Assembly (NCBI RefSeq): GCF_010686655.1 | Contig: NZ_JAAGVY010000020.1 | Span: 17,485-81,484 of the forward strand | Length of the DNA stretch: 64,000 nucleotides | DNA from: Cryomorpha ignava | Lineage (GTDB): Bacteria > Bacteroidota > Bacteroidia > Flavobacteriales_D > Cryomorphaceae | Direction of reading: 5' to 3' | Shown: piece after piece, positions 16,560 through 26,167 of the stretch | Layout of the letters: the number at the start of each line of letters is the position of its first letter | Position numbering within the stretch: the stretch's first letter is position 1 | Position numbers and translations under genes: made by a program | The notes under the pieces: generated by a model | What the model was told of the DNA's origin: nothing | Seen by the model: the letters and a program-made list of their open reading frames with translations, nothing else | Databases searched by the model: none

Positions 16560-18281
16560 CTACCCAATAAAAGCATCCTTCAATTCCTCAATCCGGGAAT
16601 CTAATTTATTGCGCGTATTCTCAAAATCGTCAATGGATATAAGCTTGGCATTCACGCTGAAATAAAACTTGATTTTGGGTTCTGTACCCGATGGTCGCGC
16701 AGTAACTTTGCTTCCATCTGCGAGATAAAACTGTATTACATTCGATTTTGGCTGATGGGTTTTGCCTTTTGCACCTGTTTTAAAATTAATGGTTTCATCA
16801 GTTAAATAATCAAGCATTTCTACCACTTCAGAGCCCGCAATTACATGTGGAGTTTCCTCGCGGTAACTGGTCATAATATTCTTAATTTCTTCGGCGCCGT
16901 CCTTTCCTTTGCGTACAATAGATACAAGTCCTTCTCTATAAAAGCCAAACTGGACATACATTTTCACCATTTCCTGATAAAAGGAACTATCATTATTTCG
17001 CGCCCAGGCAGCTATTTCGCAGAGCATTGCACCTGTAACTACAGCATCTTTATCGCGGACTGCGTCGCCTATCATATATCCGTAGCTCTCTTCGCCTCCG
17101 CCTATAAATTTCTCTTTTCCTTCAAGCTCACGAATTTTTGCAGCGATGTATTTAAATCCCGTGAGGGTAACGTAGCAAGTTGTATTATAATGTGCGGCTA
17201 TAGCGTCAACAAGTTCAGTAGTCACTATTGTGCGACATACAAATCCGTTTTCGGGTAGCTTGCCCATTTCTTTTAGCTGCGAAAGCTGGTAGTAAACCAG
17301 CATCGAAACGGTTTCATTCCCATTCAGCAAAACCAGCTCATCATTCAGATCTTTCACTGCAATTCCAACACGGTCAGCATCGGGATCGGTGCCCATCAAA
17401 ATCTCGGCATTCACCTTCCGCGCAAGCGCAAGCGCCAGATCCAGAGCAGCCTTCTCTTCGGGATTTGGTGAGTGCACCGTCGGAAAATCTCCATCGGGTT
17501 TACGCTGCTCTTCTACAATATGCACATTCTCAAAACCCAAATCGGCAAGGAGTTGCGGCACTTGCGTAATACCCGTTCCGTGAATGGATGTGTACACAAT
17601 CGGCATATCCTTCTCTGAAGCAATGGCTTCTGGATGAATAGATTCCTTTTTCAAAGTATCTCTATACAGCTGATCAATATTATCGCCAATTATCTCAATC
17701 AACTCGGCATTTACATCACTTTTTACTTGAGAAGGGTCAGTGATTTTAGCAACTTCTTTTATAATTTCCTTATCCTGTGGGGCAACAATCTGCGCGCCGT
17801 CACTCCAATACACCTTATAGCCATTGTACTCTTTTGGGTTATGCGATGCAGTAACCACAATACCGGCAGTACACTTAAAATGCCTTACGGCGAATGAAAG
17901 CTCTGGTGTTGGTCGCAATTCTGAAAACAGATAAGCCTTTATACCATTTGCGGCCATCACTTCTGCTGCCTTTCGGGCAAATAGGTGACTATTATTTCGT
18001 GGGTCGTGCGCTATGGCAATACTTTTTTCGCCATCAACATTCTTATTAATATAATTGGCCAATCCCTGTGTAGCCATAGCCACCGTATAGTTATTCATTC
18101 GGTTGGTTCCCGCGCCCATCAAGCCTCGCAAGCCGCCTGTTCCAAATTCAAGCCCCTTATAAAAGGCATCGTCAAGCGTTTTTTGATCGGTATCAATCAA
18201 GTTTTGCACTTCGGTTCTTGTATTCTCGTCAAAGGCATCGCTGGCCCAAAACCGCGCTTTTTCTAATGTTGAAGCATCCAT
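16560..18281 (-). CDS. Phospho-sugar mutase (PgcA-like phosphoglucomutase)
   Basis: This 573-residue enzyme is an alpha-D-phosphohexomutase, probably interconverting glucose-1-P and glucose-6-P in the cytoplasm. All four family motifs are visible: the phosphoserine loop TASHNPKEYNGYKVYW with Ser146, the metal loop DPDADR near residue 300, the sugar loop GGGEESYGY, and the phosphate-binding RPSGTEPKIKFYF near the C-terminus. Overall it resembles B. subtilis PgcA more than the 460-residue ManB type. It follows rfbB by 4 bp on the same strand and is the last gene of the rfbD-rfbB unit, which fits glucose-1-P supply for dTDP-sugar synthesis. Confidence 0.95.
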   Translation of the reverse strand: MDASTLEKARFWASDAFDENTRTEVQNLIDTDQKTLDDAFYKGLEFGTGGLRGLMGAGTNRMNNYTVAMATQGLANYINKNVDGEKSIAIAHDPRNNSHLFARKAAEVMAANGIKAYLFSELRPTPELSFAVRHFKCTAGIVVTASHNPKEYNGYKVYWSDGAQIVAPQDKEIIKEVAKITDPSQVKSDVNAELIEIIGDNIDQLYRDTLKKESIHPEAIASEKDMPIVYTSIHGTGITQVPQLLADLGFENVHIVEEQRKPDGDFPTVHSPNPEEKAALDLALALARKVNAEILMGTDPDADRVGIAVKDLNDELVLLNGNETVSMLVYYQLSQLKEMGKLPENGFVCRTIVTTELVDAIAAHYNTTCYVTLTGFKYIAAKIRELEGKEKFIGGGEESYGYMIGDAVRDKDAVVTGAMLCEIAAWARNNDSSFYQEMVKMYVQFGFYREGLVSIVRKGKDGAEEIKNIMTSYREETPHVIAGSEVVEMLDYLTDETINFKTGAKGKTHQPKSNVIQFYLADGSKVTARPSGTEPKIKFYFSVNAKLISIDDFENTRNKLDSRIEELKDAFIG

Positions 18282-18285
18282 ATTT

Positions 18286-19299
18286 TTATGCGTATTTATC
18301 TACGTAATATCTTACTGTTTTTTCTATCCCCGTTTCAAAATTCTCTGCCGCCTTCCAGCCCAGATCGCGGCTTATTTTCGTGGCATCAATTGCATATCGC
18401 TTATCGTGCCCCGGGCGGTCTTTCACGAATGTAATTAATTGTTTGTGGCTACCTTCCGAAGAGGGATACAATTCATCCATCAAAGCACATATTTTTTTTG
18501 CAATGTACAAATTGGTTCTTTCGTTTTTACCGCCAATATTATATGTCTCTCCGGCTTTTCCCTCTTCAAACGCCAATTCTATTCCACGGCAGTGGTCGGT
18601 AACGTAAAGCCAATCGCGTACATTCATTCCATCACCATAAATGGGAATATTATTTCGGTTCACAGCGCTTCTAATAATAGTTGGAATAAGCTTCTCATCG
18701 TGCTGATTTGGCCCGTAATTGTTTGAGCAATTGGTGGTTACCACATTCATTCCAAAGGTGTGAAAATAGCTGCGCACAATCATATCGCTGGCGGCTTTAC
18801 TCGCGCTGTACGGGCTGTTAGGCGCATAGGGAGTCGTTTCCCTAAATAGCCCTTCTGCACCCAATGAACCGTAAACTTCGTCGGTACTTATATGCAGAAA
18901 TCTATTCTTTTCTTTTCCTGCCTTTACGGCAAATGGGGCATCCATCCAGTATTTACGAGCCACATCAATCAGTGTAAATGTGCCGTTTACATTGGTAGTA
19001 ATAAATGCTTCTGGACCCGAAATACTATTATCCACATGCGATTCTGCTGCAAAGTGAATCACTCCGTCAAAATCATATTTTTCAAAAAGTTCTTCCACCA
19101 AGGAGCGGTTCCGTATATCGCCATTCACGAAAGTGAAATGCGAATGATCTGCAAATGAAGCCATATTGGCATCGCTTCCCGCATAGGTCATGCAGTCTAG
19201 GTTTACAATCTTTAAATTGCTCGTATCGGCCAAAGCCATTTCTATATAATTAGAACCGATAAACCCCGCTCCACCGGTTACCAATATCGTATTGCTCAT
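18286..19299 (-). CDS. rfbB: dTDP-glucose 4,6-dehydratase
   Basis: The 337-residue enzyme converts dTDP-glucose to dTDP-4-keto-6-deoxyglucose, the second step of dTDP-rhamnose synthesis. It is an extended SDR: the NAD-binding TGGAGFIGSNY at 8-18, the STDEVYG motif with the Asp-Glu catalytic pair (138-144), and YSASK with Tyr164 and Lys168. The RDWLYVTDHCRGIELA segment is typical of RmlB. Its start overlaps the stop of rfbD by 4 bp (ATGA), so the two are coupled. rfbA and rfbC are not in the window. Confidence 0.96.
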   Translation of the reverse strand: MSNTILVTGGAGFIGSNYIEMALADTSNLKIVNLDCMTYAGSDANMASFADHSHFTFVNGDIRNRSLVEELFEKYDFDGVIHFAAESHVDNSISGPEAFITTNVNGTFTLIDVARKYWMDAPFAVKAGKEKNRFLHISTDEVYGSLGAEGLFRETTPYAPNSPYSASKAASDMIVRSYFHTFGMNVVTTNCSNNYGPNQHDEKLIPTIIRSAVNRNNIPIYGDGMNVRDWLYVTDHCRGIELAFEEGKAGETYNIGGKNERTNLYIAKKICALMDELYPSSEGSHKQLITFVKDRPGHDKRYAIDATKISRDLGWKAAENFETGIEKTVRYYVDKYA

Positions 19300-20150
19300 T
19301 TCAATTTATTCATTTTGTGCAGGCAGGCTCTTAGGCCATTTCGCCAATAGGGAATATGAATACCAAAAGTATCTTTAATTTTCTGTTTATCCAATACGCT
19401 GTAATTCGGTCGTTTAGCTTTGGTAGGGAATTTATCTGTATTTACCGGCTCGATTTCAACTTCCTTGCCTGTCAATTCAAAAATGGCCTGGGCGAAATCG
19501 TACCAGCTGCACACGCCCTCATTGCTATAATGAAAAGTGCCGAAATGTGAGATATTCATTTTAACAATATCTACAATCGCTCCCGCCAGATGCTCTACAA
19601 AAGTAGGTGCACCTACTTGATCGTAAACCACCTGAAATTTATCTTGTGTAGCTCCCAATTTCAACATAGTATTCAGGAAATTATGGCCCTCGCTTCCGTA
19701 AAGCCACGAAGTGCGAATAATGATATGTCGATCTAAAATAGAACGCACAGCTTCTTCGCCGCTTAGCTTTGTTTGACCATAAATACTTTGCGGATTTGTC
19801 TCTGCATCCTCTCTAAGTGGCACTGGTAGCACCTCTCCATAAACATAATCGGTGGAAAGATGGATCAAAATGGCCTTTTTCATCCTACACGCTTCGGCAA
19901 TAGGAGCGAGCGCCGCACCATTAATTCGCTGAGCTATTTCAGATTCATCTTCTGCTTTATCTACAGCGGTGTAAGCCGCGCAGTTTATGAGCACATCAAA
20001 ATCTTCACGCTCCAGTTTTCCCAAAATCGTCTCAGTCTCGTAGAGATTCAGCGTATCTTTATCTATAAATTTCCAATCACCTTGTTTGGATATTGCTTGA
20101 AGAGCCCTACCGAGCTGCCCATCTTTTCCAAGAACTAATATTTTTTCCAT
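19296..20150 (-). CDS. rfbD: dTDP-4-dehydrorhamnose reductase
   Basis: The 284-residue SDR reduces dTDP-4-keto-rhamnose to dTDP-rhamnose with NAD(P)H. Motifs are GKDGQLGRAL at 8-17, NCAAYTAVDKAEDE, LSTDYVYG and YGQTKLSGE with the catalytic Tyr and Lys, and the C-terminal KAKRPNYSVLDKQKI typical of RmlD. It is the first gene of the rfbD-rfbB-mutase operon on the minus strand; the promoter should lie in 20151-20300. High confidence. Confidence 0.95.
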   Translation of the reverse strand: MEKILVLGKDGQLGRALQAISKQGDWKFIDKDTLNLYETETILGKLEREDFDVLINCAAYTAVDKAEDESEIAQRINGAALAPIAEACRMKKAILIHLSTDYVYGEVLPVPLREDAETNPQSIYGQTKLSGEEAVRSILDRHIIIRTSWLYGSEGHNFLNTMLKLGATQDKFQVVYDQVGAPTFVEHLAGAIVDIVKMNISHFGTFHYSNEGVCSWYDFAQAIFELTGKEVEIEPVNTDKFPTKAKRPNYSVLDKQKIKDTFGIHIPYWRNGLRACLHKMNKLK

Positions 20151-20537
20151 CGCGTCAAAAATACTAAGTTGAACGGTGGTATGGCGGTAGATTGTTTAAA
20201 ATATTGTAAAACACAATTCAATTGGCATCTGCCAATGGGCAATAGGCAATAGGCAATATGTACTTTTCCTGATTACTTGCCCATAAGTACTTACAAAAGT
20301 TTTAAACAATCAAGATCTGTCTACTCAAACTGTGTGACTGCGTGAATTCCTTCCGAGAATCCCACGTCACACTTTAAAACCGAGCGAAGCGAACAAAACG
20401 CACAAATTCACCACACCTTTGCGCCTTCGCGCCTTTGCGCGACAAACACCAAGCATAAATATTAATAAAGCACACCACTCCGGTGTCAACCTTAGTTGAT
20501 TATTTCGTAAAATTACGCTCCAAACAAAACAGCACCA
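20151..20537. other. Divergent intergenic region with small repeats
   Basis: Between rfbD (-) and the ChaN-like gene (+). It holds a perfect palindrome ATTGGCATCTGCCAAT (20221-20236), then three copies of GGCAATA (20239-20258), and a TTTGCGCC-type word run at 20407-20442 similar to that at 601-650. No gene is supported. Confidence 0.5.
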
Positions 20538-21407
20538 ATGAAAACGGTTTTCACACTTTTTTTGGCAATAACTACACTTCATGTACTCATTGCCCAAAAT
20601 CAGGAATTAACAATAAACACTTTTGCCTTTTACGATTCAACAGGAACTGAATTAACCTACAATCAAGTAATTAAAAGTGTGAGCCAAGCCGATGTAATTC
20701 TTTTTGGTGAGCTGCACAACGATGCCATGATTCATTATATCCAGCTTAGAATGGTGAAAGACTTAATGAAATTCAATAACATAATATTGGGGAGTGAAAT
20801 TTTCGAACGCGACGACCAGCTAAAGATCAACGAATACCTTTCAGGCCTTATCCCGGCAAAGAACTTCGAATCGGAAGCACGCCTTTGGCCGAATTATAAA
20901 ACGGATTATAAACCCATCCTTGACCTGGCCAGAGATTCCGGCATCACATTTATTGCCACAAACGTGCCCCGCAGATACGCGGCTTTGGTAGCTAAATCAG
21001 GACTCGACACCCTGAATACCCTCTCGAAAGAAGCCAAACAATATCTTCCCGCACTTCCAATAGACTTTACGCTCGAAACACCAAAATATCAGGAAATGCT
21101 TGACATGATGGGCGGTCACGGCTCCAATCCTGAAAGAATAGTGCAGGCACAGGCTTTGAAAGACGCCACCATGGCTGAATCTATAGCAAATAACACCGAA
21201 AAAAACACCATCTTGCTGCATATCAACGGCGACTTTCACTCCGCAAATTACGGTGGCATTTATTGGTATCTCAAGAAATTGAAACCTAAATTGAATGTGA
21301 AAACGATTAAGGTTTATACGGAAAGCAGCCTTGATTTTAACCAGGAGTTTGCTGGTACTGGCGATATTATTTTGGTTGTGCCTGAAGATTTTACTAAGAC
21401 GCATTGA
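20538..21407 (+). CDS. ChaN-family (haem-binding/Tiki-like) exported protein
   Basis: This 289-residue protein has a signal peptide (MKTVFTLFLAITTLHVLIAQ) and the ChaN fold: DVILFGELHNDAMIHYIQL near the start of the mature part, EIFERDDQ, ARLWPNYKTDYKPILDLARD, a middle ATNVPRRYAALVAKSG, and HINGDFHSANYGGIYWYLKK near the end. ChaN proteins are periplasmic or surface-linked and bind haem; the fold resembles erythromycin-esterase and TIKI proteases, so an enzymatic role is possible. No lipobox Cys is present. A second copy survives only as a C-terminal fragment at 25513-25680. Confidence 0.85.
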   Translation: MKTVFTLFLAITTLHVLIAQNQELTINTFAFYDSTGTELTYNQVIKSVSQADVILFGELHNDAMIHYIQLRMVKDLMKFNNIILGSEIFERDDQLKINEYLSGLIPAKNFESEARLWPNYKTDYKPILDLARDSGITFIATNVPRRYAALVAKSGLDTLNTLSKEAKQYLPALPIDFTLETPKYQEMLDMMGGHGSNPERIVQAQALKDATMAESIANNTEKNTILLHINGDFHSANYGGIYWYLKKLKPKLNVKTIKVYTESSLDFNQEFAGTGDIILVVPEDFTKTH

Positions 21408-21745
21408 TTAGGTATTTGACTTTCCGATATAGAAGGTAAAGAATATATCCGAAAAGGTGATTAAGCCGTGAAGCATATCTCAAATTACTGGAGCCACGGC
21501 TAGAAGTATTTAAACCAAACAACGAAATACGGAAAAAAACAAAATGAAGTAAAACGTGAAAATCTACCCTTAGGGGTTATTGATGGTGCATTGGGATTGC
21601 TGTACTTTTAAGCATTCGATAACCAATCAAAAACGCGACCACGATGCCTAGAACCTCGGAGCAAAAAAGTATTTCATAAATGACCACTCATGGTTATTTC
21701 TGAATGGCTACTTTCCGGATATATTTGATAACCAAAACCATAAAG
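21408..21745. other. Intergenic region, nothing supported
   Basis: 338 bp between the ChaN-like gene and the LRR-like gene. The only structure seen is GCCGTG (21465) with CACGGC about 24 nt later, a weak hairpin without a T-run. No gene, no terminator. Confidence 0.4.
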
Positions 21746-23746
21746 ATGAAAAACATTTACCTTCTGCCTACCTGTTTACTCTTTTTCAACTCTTTCGCCG
21801 CAGATCAGGCAGCGGCGCAATGTCCGCCAGGCAATTTAACCTTATCTAACCAGGCAGACGTGGATAACTTAGTGAGCGCATATCCCAATTGCACGGAGCT
21901 GCCCGGCGATCTGACTATTATCTCTTCATTTAACAACAACATCACAAACCTGACACCACTCAGCCAAATCACAGTCGTGGCCGGGAAAATATCCATCCCA
22001 CAAATCCTTAACGATTTACCACTTGATGGATTGGAAAATATCCAGTCTGCGAAAAGTTTGATTATCGGTTCCGAATCGAGTTCGCCCCAATTGTGGTATG
22101 CAACACTTGCAGCACTTGGAAATATCTCCGGACATCTGGACTCCTTATTTATTGGAAATATGAATACGGAAAATCTTGAAACTAATTTTCCAAACATCAC
22201 CTCTATCGGTTATTTGCGCATAGCTCGCAATCCTAATATCACATCCATCCCTTCCTTTCCGGCACTGGTAACAGTGCAGGATATTACTGTAAGTAATTGC
22301 CAGGCACTTGAGCATTTAATCTTGCCTGAAACTATCGATGTCATAGATTTCCCAGACGAGGTTCCCATATTCCCATTCAATTCCGGAATTTACATTCAAA
22401 GTAATCCGGCACTACAAACCATTACGTGTAACGCAAATTTGATTAAGCTACACGATTTCTTGGTAATAGGAAATGATGAATTGGAAACAATCGCTGGATT
22501 CCAATCACTGGATTCCATTAGAAACCAATTTGGACTTTCAGGAAAAATACCTACTATTTTCGACAGCTTTCACAACCTTTCCTATATTCGATCAGCTTCA
22601 CTTACCCTTGATGCTGAAGGCATAACTGAACCGTTTGCGGAGATGTACATCAGCGTGGGCGAAAATGCATCCACTGTTGAAATAGGCAATGGGGGCTTAT
22701 CTATCGGTGCAAATATGGTTTCAACTCTTTGGATCACAGGACCCGTTATTTCCTCAGTTGGGAACGTTCAACTTTCAGGACCATTTCAAACCTTAAACGG
22801 GCTGGGTTACCTTCAGGAATTAGGTGGTCATTACAGTTTTAACTGTCCCAATTTAACGCAATTGCCAAATTCGCCACAACTCTCAGTTATATCCGGAGAT
22901 CTCGCGTTTTTTGGCAGCCAGAACAGTCTTATAAATTTTGAAGGGTTAAACGGCCTTTCATCAATTCAAGGTGATTTTAGATTTGGAAGTAGCAGTCAGT
23001 CAGCAAACTACGCCCTTCAATCATTGAACGGACTTGAAATGCTAACAGAAATAGGTGGCGCTCTTGGATTTAGAAACCTTCCGGCACTCTTTGATGTACA
23101 AGCTTTGGAGAACCTCACCACTGTGGGTGGCGAATTGAATCTAAGCAATCTACCCATGCTTGCAAACGATGGGGTGTCCTTGCCAAACTTCACGTCATCA
23201 GGTGGAATACGTATTGTAAATACCGCGTTTACTGAAATTCCGGAAATGCCGGTATTTACATCGTTAAACGGAGATTTGTTTATAGACAACAACCCACTGC
23301 TTTCAGAAATTGATTTCAACGAAGCATTAGCTTTCTCCGGTCAATTTACGCTTACCAACAATCCCGAAATGAGCTCATGTAATTCGCCTAGTGTGTGCAT
23401 GTTAATCGACTTATCATCGGCAGACGTCATTGAAAACAATGGAACCAACTGCAACTCGCTGGATGAGGTATTGGCTGGTTGTATTGTTAGTACCAATAAT
23501 GTGGAACTATCAGATTGGAATTGTTTTCAGAGCCAGCCGGGTGAGTTGACAATAAGTTCTGATCGGGCTTTATCTCAAGCAAGGATTATTTTGTACGACT
23601 TGCAAGGAAAGCGACAGTTGGAATTGCAGCTTTATATCAATTCCGGCAACAATACGTTTAGTATTCCAAAACTCGCTTCAGGGGTTTATCTACTACAGAT
23701 AAATATTGGTAGTCAATCGATGAGTGAAAAGATTTGGTTGCAGTAG
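21746..23746 (+). CDS. LRR/L-domain-like surface protein, T9SS type A
   Basis: About 666 residues starting MKNIYLLPTCLLFFNSFAAD with a signal peptide; this ATG is chosen over the one at 21704 because it puts the signal first. Most of the protein is a repeating pattern of strand-forming lines such as ITSIGYLRIARNPNITSIPS and GDLFIDNNPLLSEIDFNEAL, which fits receptor L-domain or leucine-rich-like solenoids. The last 75 residues (ELTISSDRALSQARIILYDL ... LASGVYLLQINIGSQ) are a type A T9SS sorting domain. Such proteins are surface-exposed and often bind host or particle ligands; the ligand is not known. Confidence 0.85.
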   Translation: MKNIYLLPTCLLFFNSFAADQAAAQCPPGNLTLSNQADVDNLVSAYPNCTELPGDLTIISSFNNNITNLTPLSQITVVAGKISIPQILNDLPLDGLENIQSAKSLIIGSESSSPQLWYATLAALGNISGHLDSLFIGNMNTENLETNFPNITSIGYLRIARNPNITSIPSFPALVTVQDITVSNCQALEHLILPETIDVIDFPDEVPIFPFNSGIYIQSNPALQTITCNANLIKLHDFLVIGNDELETIAGFQSLDSIRNQFGLSGKIPTIFDSFHNLSYIRSASLTLDAEGITEPFAEMYISVGENASTVEIGNGGLSIGANMVSTLWITGPVISSVGNVQLSGPFQTLNGLGYLQELGGHYSFNCPNLTQLPNSPQLSVISGDLAFFGSQNSLINFEGLNGLSSIQGDFRFGSSSQSANYALQSLNGLEMLTEIGGALGFRNLPALFDVQALENLTTVGGELNLSNLPMLANDGVSLPNFTSSGGIRIVNTAFTEIPEMPVFTSLNGDLFIDNNPLLSEIDFNEALAFSGQFTLTNNPEMSSCNSPSVCMLIDLSSADVIENNGTNCNSLDEVLAGCIVSTNNVELSDWNCFQSQPGELTISSDRALSQARIILYDLQGKRQLELQLYINSGNNTFSIPKLASGVYLLQINIGSQSMSEKIWLQ

Positions 23747-23873
23747 TTATTATACAAATCAGAGAAAGTAAAATTATTCTACGTGGTTCGTGGGAGTAAA
23801 GGCAGACTCATCATAGTTCTTGTGTTCACATTTCTCTCTTGATTTGTCGTACTGCCTTAGGGTGACAAACCTT

Positions 23874-24671
23874 TCAAACCCAACACTTCCTCAGCGCTTT
23901 CAAAACCAATTCATTCGTATCGCTACACCCCGTCTTTTTAATCATATTTTTACGGTGCTTTTTCACTGTTTCAACACTAATGTTTAGAATTTCGGCGATT
24001 TGACTGGAGTCTTTTTTATGGCATAAAAGAGCCAGGATTTCAACTTCACGCGGGCTTAGCGGGTTGGTGCATTCTTCCCAGCCTTTTTCCAAATCAATAT
24101 TTGAATAAGAAGGCAAGCCATCAAGGCCGATGAAGGACAAACCACTCACAAATCCTTCACCCAGAAAATCCACGTCTGTAAGCGTTAGAAGCGTGCGTTG
24201 AAATTGTCCATCTTCACCAATTTGAATGACAACCGCCTGCTCCAGAATGCGCTTTATGGTACCATCTTTGAGAATCAATCGGAAATCATGGCGGAGTTTG
24301 TATTTAAAAATGTGTTCTTTGGGAAGAGATTTGAAAAACTTGATCGCCAACAGTTCTCTTTGCTGGAAAATTTCCAAATCTTCGGGATGGAGCATTGAGA
24401 AAAAAGCAGCCACGTTAAATTCATCGATCTCCAGTCCGAGGAGCTTTTTAACCCCCTTGCTGCACCATTCAGTCTTTACATCTTGAAGATTGAAAATGAA
24501 GTAGCAATAATCGCTGAAATGAAACAGGTCGAGCGCCTTGGCATATAGCCCAAGGTTGACGCTTAAGGCACCCGGTTTCGATACGCCCGCCAGTGCTTTC
24601 CATTCTTTAAACAAGGGATAGTAAACGAGTTGATCCGGCAACTGTAGGTGCTTAGATCCATCCATTTTCAT
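23874..24671 (-). CDS. PAS-LuxR transcriptional regulator (second of a pair)
   Basis: 265 residues. The first 180 form a PAS-like sensor (FHFSDYCYFIFNLQDVKTEW, LLGLEIDEFNVAAFFSMLHP, then FRLILKDGTIKRILEQAVVI). Residues about 204-265 are a LuxR-type helix-turn-helix (LSPREVEILALLCHKKDSSQ and IAEILNISVETVKKHRKNMI). No receiver domain. It starts inside the end of the upstream gene (20-bp overlap), and the two products are similar in layout and C-terminal sequence, so they arose by tandem duplication. It probably binds a small ligand or senses redox; the target genes are unknown, though the neighbouring T9SS proteins are candidates. Confidence 0.88.
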   Translation of the reverse strand: MKMDGSKHLQLPDQLVYYPLFKEWKALAGVSKPGALSVNLGLYAKALDLFHFSDYCYFIFNLQDVKTEWCSKGVKKLLGLEIDEFNVAAFFSMLHPEDLEIFQQRELLAIKFFKSLPKEHIFKYKLRHDFRLILKDGTIKRILEQAVVIQIGEDGQFQRTLLTLTDVDFLGEGFVSGLSFIGLDGLPSYSNIDLEKGWEECTNPLSPREVEILALLCHKKDSSQIAEILNISVETVKKHRKNMIKKTGCSDTNELVLKALRKCWV

Positions 24672-25416
24672 AGGATTTCATGATAAGTTCAAGAGTATTT
24701 TTGCAACCCGTTTTTTTAAGGATACCCTTTCTGTGGTTTTTGATCGTTTCTTCGCTCACAAAGAGCTTGTCAGCTATTTCCTTACTGCTTAGATTTTCCA
24801 TCAAATGGCCATGAACATCCTTTTCGCGCCGCGATAATGGAAAAGGGTCTGCAACCTTAATAGAAGGTGGATAATTTGAATCGGGACATTTTTTATCGCT
24901 CTTCCCGATAATTGAATAATGACTTGACGAAGAGCTTTTTAGTTGACTGATATCGGTCATGATCACCAAAAAGTTTCGAATATTTTCATTTTCATATTCG
25001 AATACTACTCTTTGTTGAAGATATCTCTTATAGAATCCATTCGTACCAACTCTGAAATCAAATCTGGTTTTATAAAAAGGAATCTCTGATGGTGCCAGTC
25101 TGCTAAAAAATTCATTCGTTTTCTGTTCGCATTGCAGGTAGAATGCTAAATCGTCCTTATGTATTCGATGCTGAATACTATCAGTTCCAACCTCGATTCT
25201 TTGGTTGTGCAAGTATTCTTTTAATCGAATATTTGTGGCCTTCGAATTATTTTGAAATACAGGTAAAATGAAATAAGAAGTTATACCTATTTGAAAATTA
25301 CTGTTACAAAGGTGTGATAGTTGATCAAAATCTATTAGCGTATTATTCTTGTCCCTTATTCTTAAGAAATCCAGGTGTTTTTGGTTCGGCGCGTCAGGAT
25401 TATCTATATACTTCAT
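24652..25416 (-). CDS. PAS-LuxR transcriptional regulator (first of a pair)
   Basis: 254 residues. The N-terminal 165 hold a PAS-like module (IGITSYFILPVFQNNSKATN, FKTR-type FRVGTNGFYKRYLQQRVVFE, then NFLVIMTDISQL). The C-terminal 63 residues are a LuxR helix-turn-helix (LSRREKDVHGHLMENLSSKE, IADKLFVSEETIKNHRKGIL). It shares the KKTGC...N-ELI tail with the next gene. The genes overlap by 20 bp, so they are co-translated and may form heterodimers. No autoinducer-binding domain of the LuxR/LasR type is seen. Confidence 0.88.
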   Translation of the reverse strand: MKYIDNPDAPNQKHLDFLRIRDKNNTLIDFDQLSHLCNSNFQIGITSYFILPVFQNNSKATNIRLKEYLHNQRIEVGTDSIQHRIHKDDLAFYLQCEQKTNEFFSRLAPSEIPFYKTRFDFRVGTNGFYKRYLQQRVVFEYENENIRNFLVIMTDISQLKSSSSSHYSIIGKSDKKCPDSNYPPSIKVADPFPLSRREKDVHGHLMENLSSKEIADKLFVSEETIKNHRKGILKKTGCKNTLELIMKSYENGWI

Positions 25417-25512
25417 GGCATTAAGTTTTGGTTAAATAGAGTCTAAATATAATTGTAATTTTAATGTTTGACACTTTTCGAGGAGTATTCTTTTCTTTTT
25501 GCGGTTAATTCT

Positions 25513-25680
25513 ACTAATCCTTTTAACGGCATCTACTGCTATTTTAAAAAGCAAAAAACCAAATTAAACATTACAACAATCGAAGTTTATACAGAGATCA
25601 ACCTTGATTGTAACCCAGAATTTGTTGTGACCGCGGATATTATTTTAGTTGTTCCAGAGGGTTTTACGAAGACGCATTAA
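25513..25680 (+). pseudogene. C-terminal fragment of a second ChaN-like gene
   Basis: The frame reads NPFNGIYCYFKKQKTKLNIT, then TIEVYTEINLDCNPEFV and ADIILVVPEGFTKTH with a stop. This aligns without gaps with the last 55 residues of the intact ChaN-like protein (ANYGGIYWYLKKLKPKLNVK ... DIILVVPEDFTKTH). No N-terminal part is found between 25417 and 25512. An upstream in-frame ATG (25468) gives unrelated residues. It is a decayed duplicate. Confidence 0.8.
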
Positions 25681-26167
25681 CAGTTTTGAGTTTGAGTCTG
25701 TAATTCTTTAGATTTAGCAATTGGCTTATCCGCAAGTCCGGCTCATACACATAGATGTATATCGTAGCTGCGGTATCCGCTTCAAGAGTAAATGAAACTC
25801 ATTCGTGCATTCGCGGCTTTTTTTTGTACGCGAACCAATTAGGAGTAAGATTTCAAACAAATACAATGTATACTTCCATTAGCGGGCTCTATAATGGTAA
25901 CGCCTAAAAATATCGCATCTACTCTACTGCTTCGTAAAAGTGGCACGATGGCCACCACGATATAGTCGCTAGCCTTTGCGAAAATTAGTATCTAAAGCCC
26001 TATACAATTTTTGAGATTGTATTTGGTACGTCAGCAAATCTCTACTTTTCTATAAAAAAACGTAACCCACAAACATCATTGACGTAAGTACAGGGACTTA
26101 CAAAAATCTTTAACGAAAGGTTTCTGCGAGTAAAAACAATCCCTTATAACTTAGAAATTAAGTCAAA
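25681..26167. other. Intergenic region upstream of the giant protein gene
   Basis: 487 bp with no supportable gene, holding the leader of the 13-kb gene. No convincing TAnnTTTG box or structured leader was recognised by eye. Confidence 0.4.

Noticed and set aside
16413..16604. 63-residue plus-strand frame
   Set aside because: Runs into the end of the mutase gene on the other strand; no family, no start signal.
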